Below, in pieces: positions 1-6,305 of a stretch of DNA of 8,211 bases (position 1 is its first letter; each line of letters begins with the position of its first letter). This DNA comes from Candidatus Zhuqueibacterota bacterium (GTDB lineage: Bacteria; KSB1; UBA2214). The position numbers and the translations under genes were made by a program. The DNA lies in NCBI GenBank assembly GCA_022706175.1, contig JAKJDB010000094.1, positions 1 to 8,211 of the forward strand, given 5' to 3'. A model generated the notes under the pieces. The model was not told the origin of the DNA, searched no databases, and saw only the letters and a program-made list of their open reading frames with translations.

Positions 1-278
1 AAGGACCGCCGGCCTGCGTGCGGCTGGCGCTGGACCACGGCGTCTGCGCCCGCTGTGCGACCACCGGCCAACCGGTGGTGGTTGCGGACGTGCAGCAATT
101 TCCCGGTCATGTGGCCTGCGATCAGCGCTCCAAATCCGAGATCGTCCTGCCGGTGAGGAATCGCCAGGGCGCTCTCTTTGCGGTGCTCGACATCGACAGT
201 GCAAGCCTGAACGCTTTCGACGAACAGGATGTGCGCGGTTTGACCCCCATCCTCCAAAAACTGCAGCAGATCGGCTGA
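1..278 (+). CDS. msrC: Free methionine-R-sulfoxide reductase (fRMsr, GAF domain), 3' part only
   Basis: This is the C-terminal 91 residues of a protein whose start lies left of the window; the first complete codon is at 3. fRMsr enzymes reduce free L-methionine-(R)-sulfoxide in the cytosol with thioredoxin-type reductants, using a GAF-fold domain of about 150-165 residues. All three cysteines that mark the family are visible: GPPAC (codon 15-17), GVC (codon 45-47) and the HVACD motif (codon 117-119), in the order of the catalytic and resolving cysteines of E. coli YebR/MsrC. The family stretches FPGHVACD, SEIVLPV and LDIDS are also present, so a generic GAF sensor is unlikely. An extra cysteine (codon 54-56) follows GVC. 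No terminator is visible after the TGA at 276-278; the next promoter begins 15 bases later. The gene appears unrelated to the sugar genes that follow. Family call is firm; the N-terminus cannot be judged. Confidence 0.88.
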   Translation, partial: GPPACVRLALDHGVCARCATTGQPVVVADVQQFPGHVACDQRSKSEIVLPVRNRQGALFAVLDIDSASLNAFDEQDVRGLTPILQKLQQIG

Positions 279-293
279 GCAAAAGGAAATCCC

Positions 294-322
294 TTGACAT
301 TCATTTCTGCAATGATTATCAT
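294..322 (+). promoter_or_regulatory. Sigma-70-type promoter for the oxidoreductase/DoxX operon
   Basis: A perfect -35 box TTGACA (294-299) is followed by a 17-base spacer and TATCAT (317-322), a five-of-six match to the -10 consensus. Transcription would start near 329, giving a leader of roughly 74 bases before the ATG at 403. I saw no convincing riboswitch or attenuator hairpin in that leader. The position right after the end of the reductase gene suggests the oxidoreductase operon is transcribed independently. Confidence 0.72.
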
Positions 323-402
323 ACCGTTCGCTACCGTCACCCCACTGGTTAAAATGAACAACTTTCAGCAAGCGTGATCATAACCAACAAGGAGTTCACT
401 CG

Positions 403-1824
403 ATGAGCGATCAAAACAAAACGCCCAAGGATCCCTCTGCAGGCGAAGAGAAGAAAAAAATAAATCGTCGCGACTTTTTGCAGAGCGCGGCCACGGCGCC
501 GGTACTGGGTCTATTCGGTTATGCGCTTTATAAGCAGAAGAGCTATGAAAATGCGCAAAAGGCCGCTCTGCTCAACAGCAAACCGGTCCCTTCCGGTCTG
601 TCCGATATCAATGTGGCCTTGCTGGGCGTCGGCGCCCAGGGGGACGTGCTGCTCAACGCCATGCTCAAGATCCCGGGTCTGAAATTCCGTGCGGTCTGCG
701 ATATCTGGACCGATTTCAATTTGAAAAAAGCGGTCAATCTGTTGGGAAAATACAAGCACACGGTGAACGCCTATGAAGACTACCGCGAGATGCTGGATAA
801 GGAAAAAGGACTGGACGCCGTGGTCATCGCCACGCCGGATTTCTGGCATGCCCAGCACACCATCGATTGCCTGAAGGCCGGTTTGCATGTCTATTGCGAA
901 AAAGAGATGTCCAATACGCTGGAGGGGGCGCGGAAAATGGTGCAGGCGCGCAACGAAACCGGCAAACTGCTGCAGATCGGTCATCAGCGCCGCAGCCATC
1001 CCAAATACCTTCACTGCTATGAGAAAGTCATTCAAGAGACGAAAATGCTGGGACGCATCGCCACGGTCAGCGGTCAGTGGAACCGGGCGGTGCAGCCGGA
1101 CATCGGCTGGCCGGAAAAATATGCCATGCCGACGGATCGGTTGAAAAAATACGGCTTCCAAAACATGCATCAATTCCGCAACTGGCGCTGGTACAAGGGA
1201 CTGGGCGGCGGCCCCATTGTGGATCTCGGCTCGCATCAGATCGACATCTATTCCTGGTATCTGGGCAGCAATCCGATCTCGGTCATGGCCAGCGGCGGCA
1301 CGGACTATTATGAGCCGAAAACCCACGAGTGGTATGATACCGCCATGGTGGTCTATGAGTACGATACGCCGCAAGGTCGAGCGCGGGCGTTCTATCAAAC
1401 CCAGACCACCAACAGCGCCAATGGGTACTTTGAATGCTTTATGGGCGACCAGGGCACGCTGGTGATCTCTGAGGCCGGCGGCCGCGGCAGCGCCTATCGC
1501 GAAAAATCCGCTCCGGCCTGGGACGAATGGGTGCAGAAAGGCTACATCTCTGCGCCCAAGGTGCTGGAAAGCCCGGCGGCCGGCAGCGTCGCTCTCGACG
1601 TGCGCGAGACCGTGCCGGCGGATGAACACAAGATCCCCGTCGAACTGTACGACCCTTACCACAAACCGCATTTGGAAAATTTCTTCAACGCCGTGCGCGG
1701 CAATGCGAAACTCAACTGCCCGGCGGAGATCGGCTATGAAACCGCGGTGGCGGTGCTCAAAGTGAACGAGGCCATCGAAGCCGGACGCAAGTTGACCTTT
1801 GATCCAAAAGAATTCATCCTTTAA
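403..1824 (+). CDS. Tat-exported Gfo/Idh/MocA family NAD(P)-dependent oxidoreductase
   Basis: This 473-residue protein belongs to the Gfo/Idh/MocA dehydrogenases, which oxidise or reduce hydroxyls of sugars, cyclitols and glycosides with tightly bound NAD(P). Residues 20-43 form a twin-arginine signal (NRRDFLQ, Arg22-Arg23, then a hydrophobic run). No clear AxA cleavage site is visible, so it may stay membrane-anchored on the outer face. The Rossmann domain starts near residue 69, with the dinucleotide motif G75-V-G77-A-Q-G80 and ATPDFWH at 143-149. The usual EKP motif reads C165-E-K-E168, keeping the key lysine (167) but replacing proline. GHQRR (193-197) and the C-domain motif D274-L-G-S-H278 with D281 supply the expected substrate and catalytic residues. 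The tail around HKPHLENFFNAV is typical of the family. An AAGGAG Shine-Dalgarno sequence (389-394) sits 8 bases before the ATG. The stop lies 22 bases before the DoxX start, so the two form an operon. The substrate cannot be read from sequence; a GH109-like glycosidase or a GFOR-like cofactor-recycling enzyme are alternatives. Confidence 0.9.
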   Translation: MSDQNKTPKDPSAGEEKKKINRRDFLQSAATAPVLGLFGYALYKQKSYENAQKAALLNSKPVPSGLSDINVALLGVGAQGDVLLNAMLKIPGLKFRAVCDIWTDFNLKKAVNLLGKYKHTVNAYEDYREMLDKEKGLDAVVIATPDFWHAQHTIDCLKAGLHVYCEKEMSNTLEGARKMVQARNETGKLLQIGHQRRSHPKYLHCYEKVIQETKMLGRIATVSGQWNRAVQPDIGWPEKYAMPTDRLKKYGFQNMHQFRNWRWYKGLGGGPIVDLGSHQIDIYSWYLGSNPISVMASGGTDYYEPKTHEWYDTAMVVYEYDTPQGRARAFYQTQTTNSANGYFECFMGDQGTLVISEAGGRGSAYREKSAPAWDEWVQKGYISAPKVLESPAAGSVALDVRETVPADEHKIPVELYDPYHKPHLENFFNAVRGNAKLNCPAEIGYETAVAVLKVNEAIEAGRKLTFDPKEFIL

Positions 1825-1835
1825 CCCTAATGGAC

Positions 1836-1839
1836 AGGA
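1836..1839 (+). promoter_or_regulatory. Ribosome binding site deciding the DoxX start
   Basis: AGGA lies 7 bases before the ATG at 1847. The in-frame ATG at 1799 has no such site and would put the start inside the end of the upstream gene, adding 16 polar residues before the natural N-terminus of a small membrane protein. Confidence 0.6.
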
Positions 1840-1846
1840 CTCGATC

Positions 1847-2332
1847 ATGATCGATGAAAAAAAATATACCAACTGTCAATTGAACGCCATCGTGCTGTTG
1901 CGCGTGCTGATCGGCTGGCATTTTCTCTACGAGGGCATCGCCAAGCTGATGAAAAGCGACTGGTCGGCGGTGGGCTTTTTATCTCAGTCCAAATGGATCT
2001 TTTCCGGCCTGTTTAAATGGATCGCCGCCAACCCGACGGTGTTGAACATCGTCAACCAGATGAACATCTACGGGTTGATTCTGATCGGTCTCGGCCTGAT
2101 CATGGGCTGTTTTACCCGCATCGCCAGCTACGCCGGCATTCTGCTGATTCTGCTTTACTACTTTTGCAACCCGCCGTTTGCCGGGCTGTTTTATTCCATC
2201 CCCATGGAAGGCAGCTATTTGATCGTGAACAAAAACCTGGTGGAAGCGGCAGGGTTGCTGGTGGTTGCCGTGACCGGCACCGGCAAGTATCTGGGGCTGG
2301 ACCGGCTGATCTCCAAATGGATTAAAAAATAA
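1847..2332 (+). CDS. DoxX family integral membrane protein
   Basis: A 161-residue hydrophobic protein with the DoxX-family pattern: a first helix (about 12-34) carrying LLRVLIGWHFLYEGIAKL, a loop with IAANP, and helices at about 72-88, 92-107 and 130-146, ending in basic residues SKWIKK. The R-x-x-x-G-x-x-F-x-x-x-G-x-x-K arrangement (Arg19, Gly23, Phe26, Gly30, Lys33) is the recognisable signature. DoxX was named for the membrane subunit of archaeal thiosulfate:quinone oxidoreductase; most bacterial homologues have no proven reaction. It sits in the inner membrane, and its gene follows the exported oxidoreductase gene after a 22-base gap, so the two are probably co-transcribed. This suggests it anchors that enzyme or links it to the quinone pool, but that is inference. 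The start at 1847 is preferred over 1799 on ribosome-site grounds. Family call is good; function is open. Confidence 0.85.
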   Translation: MIDEKKYTNCQLNAIVLLRVLIGWHFLYEGIAKLMKSDWSAVGFLSQSKWIFSGLFKWIAANPTVLNIVNQMNIYGLILIGLGLIMGCFTRIASYAGILLILLYYFCNPPFAGLFYSIPMEGSYLIVNKNLVEAAGLLVVAVTGTGKYLGLDRLISKWIKK

Positions 2333-2334
2333 AC

Positions 2335-2369
2335 CGGCTCTGCAGCACAGAGACTGTTCTACAGAGCCG
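2335..2369 (+). other. Nested stem-loop just after the DoxX stop codon
   Basis: CGGCTCTG (2335-2342) pairs with CAGAGCCG (2362-2369). Inside its loop, ACAG (2347-2350) pairs with CTGT (2354-2357) around AGA. The element starts 2 bases after the stop codon and lacks a U-tract, so it is not itself a terminator. It may protect the 3' end of the operon mRNA or be chance. The base pairing is seen directly; the role is inferred. Confidence 0.4.
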
Positions 2370-2383
2370 TACAAGGTTAGCGA

Positions 2384-2422
2384 AAAAAAATAAGGGATGG
2401 TTCGTCCATCCCTTATTTTTTT
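2384..2422. terminator. Bidirectional intrinsic terminator between DoxX and GH2 genes
   Basis: A perfect 17-bp inverted repeat (2384-2400 with 2406-2422) closes a 5-base TTCGT loop. The GC-rich inner stem (GGGATGG / CCATCCC) is flanked by A7 on one side and T7 on the other, so each strand reads as hairpin plus U-tract. It lies between the DoxX stop (2332) and the convergent GH2 stop (2431) and can serve both. Confidence 0.92.
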
Positions 2423-2430
2423 ATGACCGT

Positions 2431-5205
2431 TTATTTCAGCATCAGCACCACGGTGGGATCCAGCGGATAGCGGCCGAAATCCCGGCCATAGATCGCCAGA
2501 CCGCCGGGCAGCGATTCGTCCACTTCCAGCCGGATGATCAGCTTTTGCGCTGATCGGGCTTTGGCCAGAATCGGCGCTGGAATCTGCGCTCGAATCAGAT
2601 AGCCATAGGAGCCGGCTTCGCGCAGAAAGCGATCCTGCGGTTGGCTGTGCCACGACAGGATGCCGCGATGGTCTGCCGGATCATCGGGCAGATCAAACAC
2701 GCCGACGCTCTCGCCGTTGACGCGCACCCGCACCCGCGAGGGAAAAGTCGATTCGTCGGTCATGGGATAGGCGTTGCGGTTGAGGGACGGATCATGGCTG
2801 CCTTTGCCGCGCATGTAATCGCCCTCCATTTTGCCGACGTCGACTTTGTCCTTGCCGAACAATTGTTTGGCCGAAGCCTCTACGATAAACGCGGCCTCGC
2901 TGATCTGATCCGGCTGCACCTCTGCCGGCCAGGAGATGTGGTACTCGAAAAAGCCGTGGCCGCAGCCGTTTTCTTTCAAGCCGTCGAGCACCGACCACTG
3001 TTTGTAGGAAAAACGGGCGGCCGTGAACTCTTTGGGCGGAATGGTCAGCAGCCGCATTTTACCCGCATTGGTTATCACGGTTTTATCCCGCCGGGGGTCT
3101 TTGTCCTTGACCACAAAGCAGGTGAAATTGCGCTGCAGGATGTGACCGGATGCGCTCGACAGCGTCAGTTGCAGGATCGACAGAGAGCGCTGCGACGGCA
3201 GGACAATGGAAAGCGGCTCCAGTGCACCGGTGTACCACGGCTGAAAGCGGATGCTCTGGCTGCCCTGGCCCCACTCCTGCCGGCGGCCCAGCTCATCCCA
3301 GCCGACGAGACGCCACTCCAGGGACAGCGGGGCGCCGGGTTCCAGGGACTCGCTCAAAAAGCTGGCCTGCAGCGGCACGGAGACGATGTCACCGGGCTGT
3401 CGATCAACGCACAGGTCGATCATCGGAACGATATACAGCGGCGCATGCAGATCGCTCAGCGACATGCCGGGAACCAGTTCGTTCAACCCGGTTGTTTTTT
3501 CGGAACGGTCAAAGCGATAATACCCGTTCCACTCGTTGATGACATCGTGCAGCTCTGTATACAGCCAGCCGCACACCTTGGGTTGGCTGCGAAAGACGTT
3601 GAGCATGATGTGATAATCCCAGCTCCAGTCCACGTCGCCGGTGGAACCCTCATATCCCCAGACGTTGCCGCATTCGCTGTTGAGCAGCGGTTCATTCTTC
3701 TGATAGTATCCCGGTGCAAAGTTCCATCCCGATCCGGCAAAGGTGCTGTCCACAAAGGATTGCACCGTCTCGGCCCAGCGATAGCCCGGCAGGTAGGCAT
3801 GCCAGGAGTTGATGTCGGTTACCACATGGTCGTAATTGCAGGCCGAGTTGTCCTCGACCAGGCGGGAGGGATCCAGTTTCTTGACGCGGGCAAATAAATC
3901 CGCCACCCACTTTTGCGTCTCCGGGGTATACTGTTTATGATCTGTTAATCCCCAGGTCTCGTTGAACAGCACCCAACTGAAAATGGAAGGATGGTTGAAA
4001 TCCCGCTGCAGCATATGGGTGAGCGCGTATTCGGTTTCCTGTTTCATCTCCGTATCCGGGGATCCCCAGCTGTTGGGCACATCGGCCATGATCAACAGAC
4101 CCAGCCGGTCGGCCCAGTAGAGTTTGCGCGGAATTTCTATTTTAACGTGCTCGCGCAGGCCGTTGAGTCCGATGCGTTTGCTGCGCAGTATTTCATCGCG
4201 CATGAACGCATCGCTCTCATAGGTGTAATAGCCCTGTTCATGATAGGCCTGATCCAAGGCCAGCTGCAGGTAGATGGGTTTGTTGTTGAGGGCTATGTAG
4301 GGATGGGAGGTTCCGGGCAGTTGGGTGATGCTGATTTTACGCATGCCGAAATAGGTCCGGACCGTATCCGCGACCTGGTCGCCGGCTAGCCTGGCGGTCA
4401 CCTCATAGAGATAGGGATCGTCCAGACTCCACAGGTGCGGTTGCGGCAGTGAAACAGTGAAGGACCATTCGGATTGCCCCTTTTTGATTTTTTTTACGGT
4501 TTGCGAACGGCCGTTCGCCTCTTCCTCCCAGGCCAGCGTCAGAGTAAGAGGGCGCGGGGCTGGTTCCAGCAGCCGGCCGCGCACCGTGACCGCGGCGCGA
4601 TCGATGTCAGGAATAAAGTGGAGGAATTTCAGCGCCGACGATCCCCGGCACTCCAGGTAGGCCGTCTGCCAGATGCCGCGCGCCGGGCCATAGCCCTGTT
4701 TGCCCTCCAGTTTAAAGGGGTGGGGCGTATCATCGACGCGCAGCACCAGGGATAGATCCTGATCAAAGGTGATCCGGTTGGTGATTTCGAATTCAAACGG
4801 GGTATAACCGCCCCGATGATCGCCCAGTTTCTCTCCATTCAGCCAGGCGGAGGTATGCCAATCGCAGGCGCCGATGACCAAGAAAACCCTCTGACCGCGC
4901 CAGGCCGAGGGGATACGCACCTTGCGCTGATACCAGCCGATGTCCGCCTTGTCTTCCACTCCGGACAGGGACGAACCCCAGGGAAACGGCACCAGGATGG
5001 ATTGAGCAAAGCCGGCGCGGCTGTTCTGCCAGTTTTCGGACAGCCCTCGATCCTGGGCATCGAATTGAAAGGTCCAGGGTCCGTTGAGGTTCTGCCACCG
5101 GGCGCGCTGCCAGTCCGGCCGGGGGTGTTCCGTCAGGGGGATGGTCTGCGAGGCTGAACTTGCGTTCAACAACAGCAAAACAAAAAAAGCGGTTAAAAGA
5201 CTCAT
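2431..5205 (-). CDS. Secreted glycoside hydrolase family 2 enzyme (beta-galactosidase/beta-glucuronidase-like)
   Basis: A 924-residue retaining glycosidase of the GH2 clan. Residues 1-19 form a Sec signal peptide (SLLTAFFVLLLL, then ASSAS). A jelly-roll sugar-binding domain follows (about 25-190; NLNGPW, GWYQRKV, WLNG and HRGGYTPFEFEI), then an Ig-like domain (about 190-290) and a TIM barrel (about 295-590). The barrel holds the N-x-x-R-x-H motif (348-353), the acid/base pair N415-E416 in FSWVLFNE, and a probable nucleophile E511 in LLNSECGN. The segment at 547-562 (GWLYTELHDV..EWNGYY) is also typical. About 330 residues follow the barrel: an Ig-like stretch and a C-terminal beta-rich part without an obvious family. 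The start at 5205 has an AAGGA site 7 bases upstream. A longer in-frame reading from TTG at 5259 would begin inside the promoter and hide the signal peptide. It likely acts in the periplasm or on the surface. Substrate specificity (galactoside, glucuronide, mannoside or other) cannot be decided. Confidence 0.9.
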   Translation of the reverse strand: MSLLTAFFVLLLLNASSASQTIPLTEHPRPDWQRARWQNLNGPWTFQFDAQDRGLSENWQNSRAGFAQSILVPFPWGSSLSGVEDKADIGWYQRKVRIPSAWRGQRVFLVIGACDWHTSAWLNGEKLGDHRGGYTPFEFEITNRITFDQDLSLVLRVDDTPHPFKLEGKQGYGPARGIWQTAYLECRGSSALKFLHFIPDIDRAAVTVRGRLLEPAPRPLTLTLAWEEEANGRSQTVKKIKKGQSEWSFTVSLPQPHLWSLDDPYLYEVTARLAGDQVADTVRTYFGMRKISITQLPGTSHPYIALNNKPIYLQLALDQAYHEQGYYTYESDAFMRDEILRSKRIGLNGLREHVKIEIPRKLYWADRLGLLIMADVPNSWGSPDTEMKQETEYALTHMLQRDFNHPSIFSWVLFNETWGLTDHKQYTPETQKWVADLFARVKKLDPSRLVEDNSACNYDHVVTDINSWHAYLPGYRWAETVQSFVDSTFAGSGWNFAPGYYQKNEPLLNSECGNVWGYEGSTGDVDWSWDYHIMLNVFRSQPKVCGWLYTELHDVINEWNGYYRFDRSEKTTGLNELVPGMSLSDLHAPLYIVPMIDLCVDRQPGDIVSVPLQASFLSESLEPGAPLSLEWRLVGWDELGRRQEWGQGSQSIRFQPWYTGALEPLSIVLPSQRSLSILQLTLSSASGHILQRNFTCFVVKDKDPRRDKTVITNAGKMRLLTIPPKEFTAARFSYKQWSVLDGLKENGCGHGFFEYHISWPAEVQPDQISEAAFIVEASAKQLFGKDKVDVGKMEGDYMRGKGSHDPSLNRNAYPMTDESTFPSRVRVRVNGESVGVFDLPDDPADHRGILSWHSQPQDRFLREAGSYGYLIRAQIPAPILAKARSAQKLIIRLEVDESLPGGLAIYGRDFGRYPLDPTVVLMLK

Positions 5206-5212
5206 GGCGTGT

Positions 5213-5217
5213 TCCTT
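5213..5217 (-). promoter_or_regulatory. Ribosome binding site deciding the GH2 start
   Basis: AAGGA on the minus strand is 7 bases before the ATG at 5203-5205. It fixes a start that leaves a clean signal peptide at the protein N-terminus. Confidence 0.75.
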
Positions 5218-5230
5218 CTTTAGTCGCTTG

Positions 5231-5259
5231 AATATACAAAAAACCGTAATAAATGCCAA
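5231..5259 (-). promoter_or_regulatory. Sigma-70-type promoter for the GH2 gene
   Basis: On the minus strand, TTGGCA (5259-5254) is separated by exactly 17 bases from TATATT (5236-5231); each box matches consensus at five of six positions. Transcription would start near 5224, about 19 bases before the ATG at 5205, leaving room for the ribosome site and little else. Confidence 0.72.
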
Positions 5260-5291
5260 CTATTGTGATCGGGACTGCCGATAAAAACCTG

Positions 5292-5320
5292 TTGCGTATC
5301 AACGCAGGGGAGCCTAAATT
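5292..5320 (+). promoter_or_regulatory. Possible promoter for the TIM-barrel gene
   Basis: TTGCGT (5292-5297), a 17-base spacer and TAAATT (5315-5320) form the best-spaced candidate on the plus strand. The boxes match consensus only at about three and four of six positions. The -35 box overlaps a small inverted repeat (TGCGT 5293-5297, ACGCA 5302-5306), where a regulator could bind. An alternative AT-rich -10 (TATTAT, 5366-5371) would leave almost no leader and has a poor 15-base spacing to TTGCCC. Confidence 0.35.
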
Positions 5321-5380
5321 TCCTTAACAGGACTTTTCGCGTCCTTGCCCGGTTTTAAAAACGTTTATTATTTCACCCGG

Positions 5381-5388
5381 CAGGAGGA
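5381..5388 (+). promoter_or_regulatory. Ribosome binding site deciding the TIM-barrel start
   Basis: CAGGAGGA is a near-perfect Shine-Dalgarno sequence 7 bases before the ATG at 5396. The in-frame ATG at 5345 lacks one and would place 17 extra residues in front of the Tat signal. Confidence 0.85.
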
Positions 5389-5395
5389 TTTTTCA

Positions 5396-6247
5396 ATGAT
5401 CAAGCAAGAACCCCTCAATCGAAGAGAGTTTATCAAAACCAGCGCCGGTCTGGCGATGGCGGCCGGATTGGCGTGCCGAACCGCTGCGGCCAAATCTATC
5501 CCGGTGGGATTGCAGCTCTACTCCGTGCGCAGCGAGTGTGAGAAGAACCTTCCGGCCACTCTGGCCGAGGTCGCCAAGATGGGATATCAGGGAGTGGAAT
5601 TCGCCGGCTATTACGGCTACAGCGCCGAGGATCTGCGCAAACTGCTGGACGACAACGGCCTGCGCTGCTGCGGCACCCATACGCAGCTGGACACGCTTCT
5701 GGGCGATGAGTTTGAAAAAACGGTCGAGTTCAATCAAACCATCGGCAACAAATATTTGATCGTGCCGTGGCTGGCAGAGGAGAAACGACGGACGGTGCAG
5801 GATTGGATCGGCCTGGCCGGCCTGTTCAACGAACTGGCGGATCAAGCCAAACCGCACGGCATGCTGGTGGGATACCACAATCATACCTTCGAGTATCAGC
5901 CCCTGGAAGGCCAGCTGCCCTGGGATGTCTTTGCCCAGCACACGCACCCTGAGGTCATTCTGCAATTTGACAGCGGCAATGCCGGCGAGGGCGGGGCTGA
6001 GACCGTGCCTTTTCTGAAAAAATATCCGGGCCGATCGATCACCATTCATGTCAAAGAGTTCAGCCATAGCAATAAAAAAGCCATCCTCGGCGAGGGCGAC
6101 GTTCCCTGGCATGAGGTGTTTCGCATCTGCGAGACCATCGGCGGCACGGAATGGTACATCATCGAAGAGGAAAAAGACGTCTATCCGCCGCTGCAATGCG
6201 TTGAAATGTGTCTGAAGAATTTCAAAAAATTGCAGCGCGAACGATGA
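5396..6247 (+). CDS. Tat-exported TIM-barrel sugar isomerase/epimerase family protein
   Basis: A 283-residue protein of the xylose isomerase-like TIM-barrel superfamily (sugar phosphate isomerase/epimerase, YcjR/IolE type). These enzymes use a divalent metal to isomerise, epimerise or dehydrate sugars, cyclitols or keto-sugars. Residues 8-32 are a twin-arginine signal: NRREFIKTS with Arg9-Arg10, a hydrophobic run, and an A30-A-A32 cleavage site before K33. The barrel begins with IPVGLQLYSVR (35-45). Strand-end motifs carry the likely metal and substrate residues: VEFAGYYG, CGTH, Y160-H-N-H163 with F165-E166, D192-S-G-N, H218-V-K-E221 and the E257-E-E cluster. The order E, D, H, E matches the family's metal site, though I infer which glutamates bind. 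The gene stands alone between the divergent GH2 promoter and a terminator. Its Tat signal is notable because most relatives are cytosolic, and it suggests action on the same exported substrate as the Tat-exported oxidoreductase. A 3-keto-glycoside lyase/hydratase role is an alternative to simple isomerase. Confidence 0.87.
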   Translation: MIKQEPLNRREFIKTSAGLAMAAGLACRTAAAKSIPVGLQLYSVRSECEKNLPATLAEVAKMGYQGVEFAGYYGYSAEDLRKLLDDNGLRCCGTHTQLDTLLGDEFEKTVEFNQTIGNKYLIVPWLAEEKRRTVQDWIGLAGLFNELADQAKPHGMLVGYHNHTFEYQPLEGQLPWDVFAQHTHPEVILQFDSGNAGEGGAETVPFLKKYPGRSITIHVKEFSHSNKKAILGEGDVPWHEVFRICETIGGTEWYIIEEEKDVYPPLQCVEMCLKNFKKLQRER

Positions 6248-6262
6248 TCGAGATCATCAGCC

Positions 6263-6298
6263 ATAAAAAAAGGGCGATGTTCTCGCCCTTTTTTTATG
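6263..6298. terminator. Bidirectional intrinsic terminator between the TIM-barrel and VWA/cohesin genes
   Basis: The GC core GGGCGA (6272-6277) pairs with TCGCCC (6283-6288) around a TGTTC loop. A7 (6265-6271) pairs with T7 (6289-6295), extended by a few more pairs to 6262/6298. It starts 15 bases after the TIM-barrel stop and ends 7 bases before the stop codon of the convergent gene, so it serves both. Confidence 0.92.
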
Positions 6299-6305
6299 CG
6301 GCAGC

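Noticed and set aside
122..361. Minus-strand open frame spanning the end of the reductase gene and the promoter region
   Set aside because: It overlaps both a clear coding end and the best promoter on the plus strand, and shows no recognisable protein feature.
323..402. Riboswitch or attenuator in the leader of the oxidoreductase operon
   Set aside because: About 74 bases with no strong paired structure and no recognisable ligand-binding core.
511..1872. Long minus-strand open frame of about 450 codons opposite the oxidoreductase gene
   Set aside because: It mirrors a well-recognised family protein, its translation has no recognisable motif, and it has no ribosome site. Long antisense frames are expected in GC-rich coding DNA.
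2641..3897. Plus-strand open frame of about 418 codons opposite the GH2 gene
   Set aside because: It lies wholly within the catalytic and C-terminal parts of a clear GH2 gene, has low-complexity Ala/Gly/Arg composition and no family motif.
5465..5480. Possible lipobox (G-L-A-C27) in the Tat signal of the TIM-barrel protein
   Set aside because: The -3 position is Gly rather than Leu/Val/Ile, and a better A-A-A signal peptidase I site follows at 30-32.
5393..6196. Minus-strand open frame opposite the TIM-barrel gene
   Set aside because: A shadow of a confident gene; no start signal or motif.
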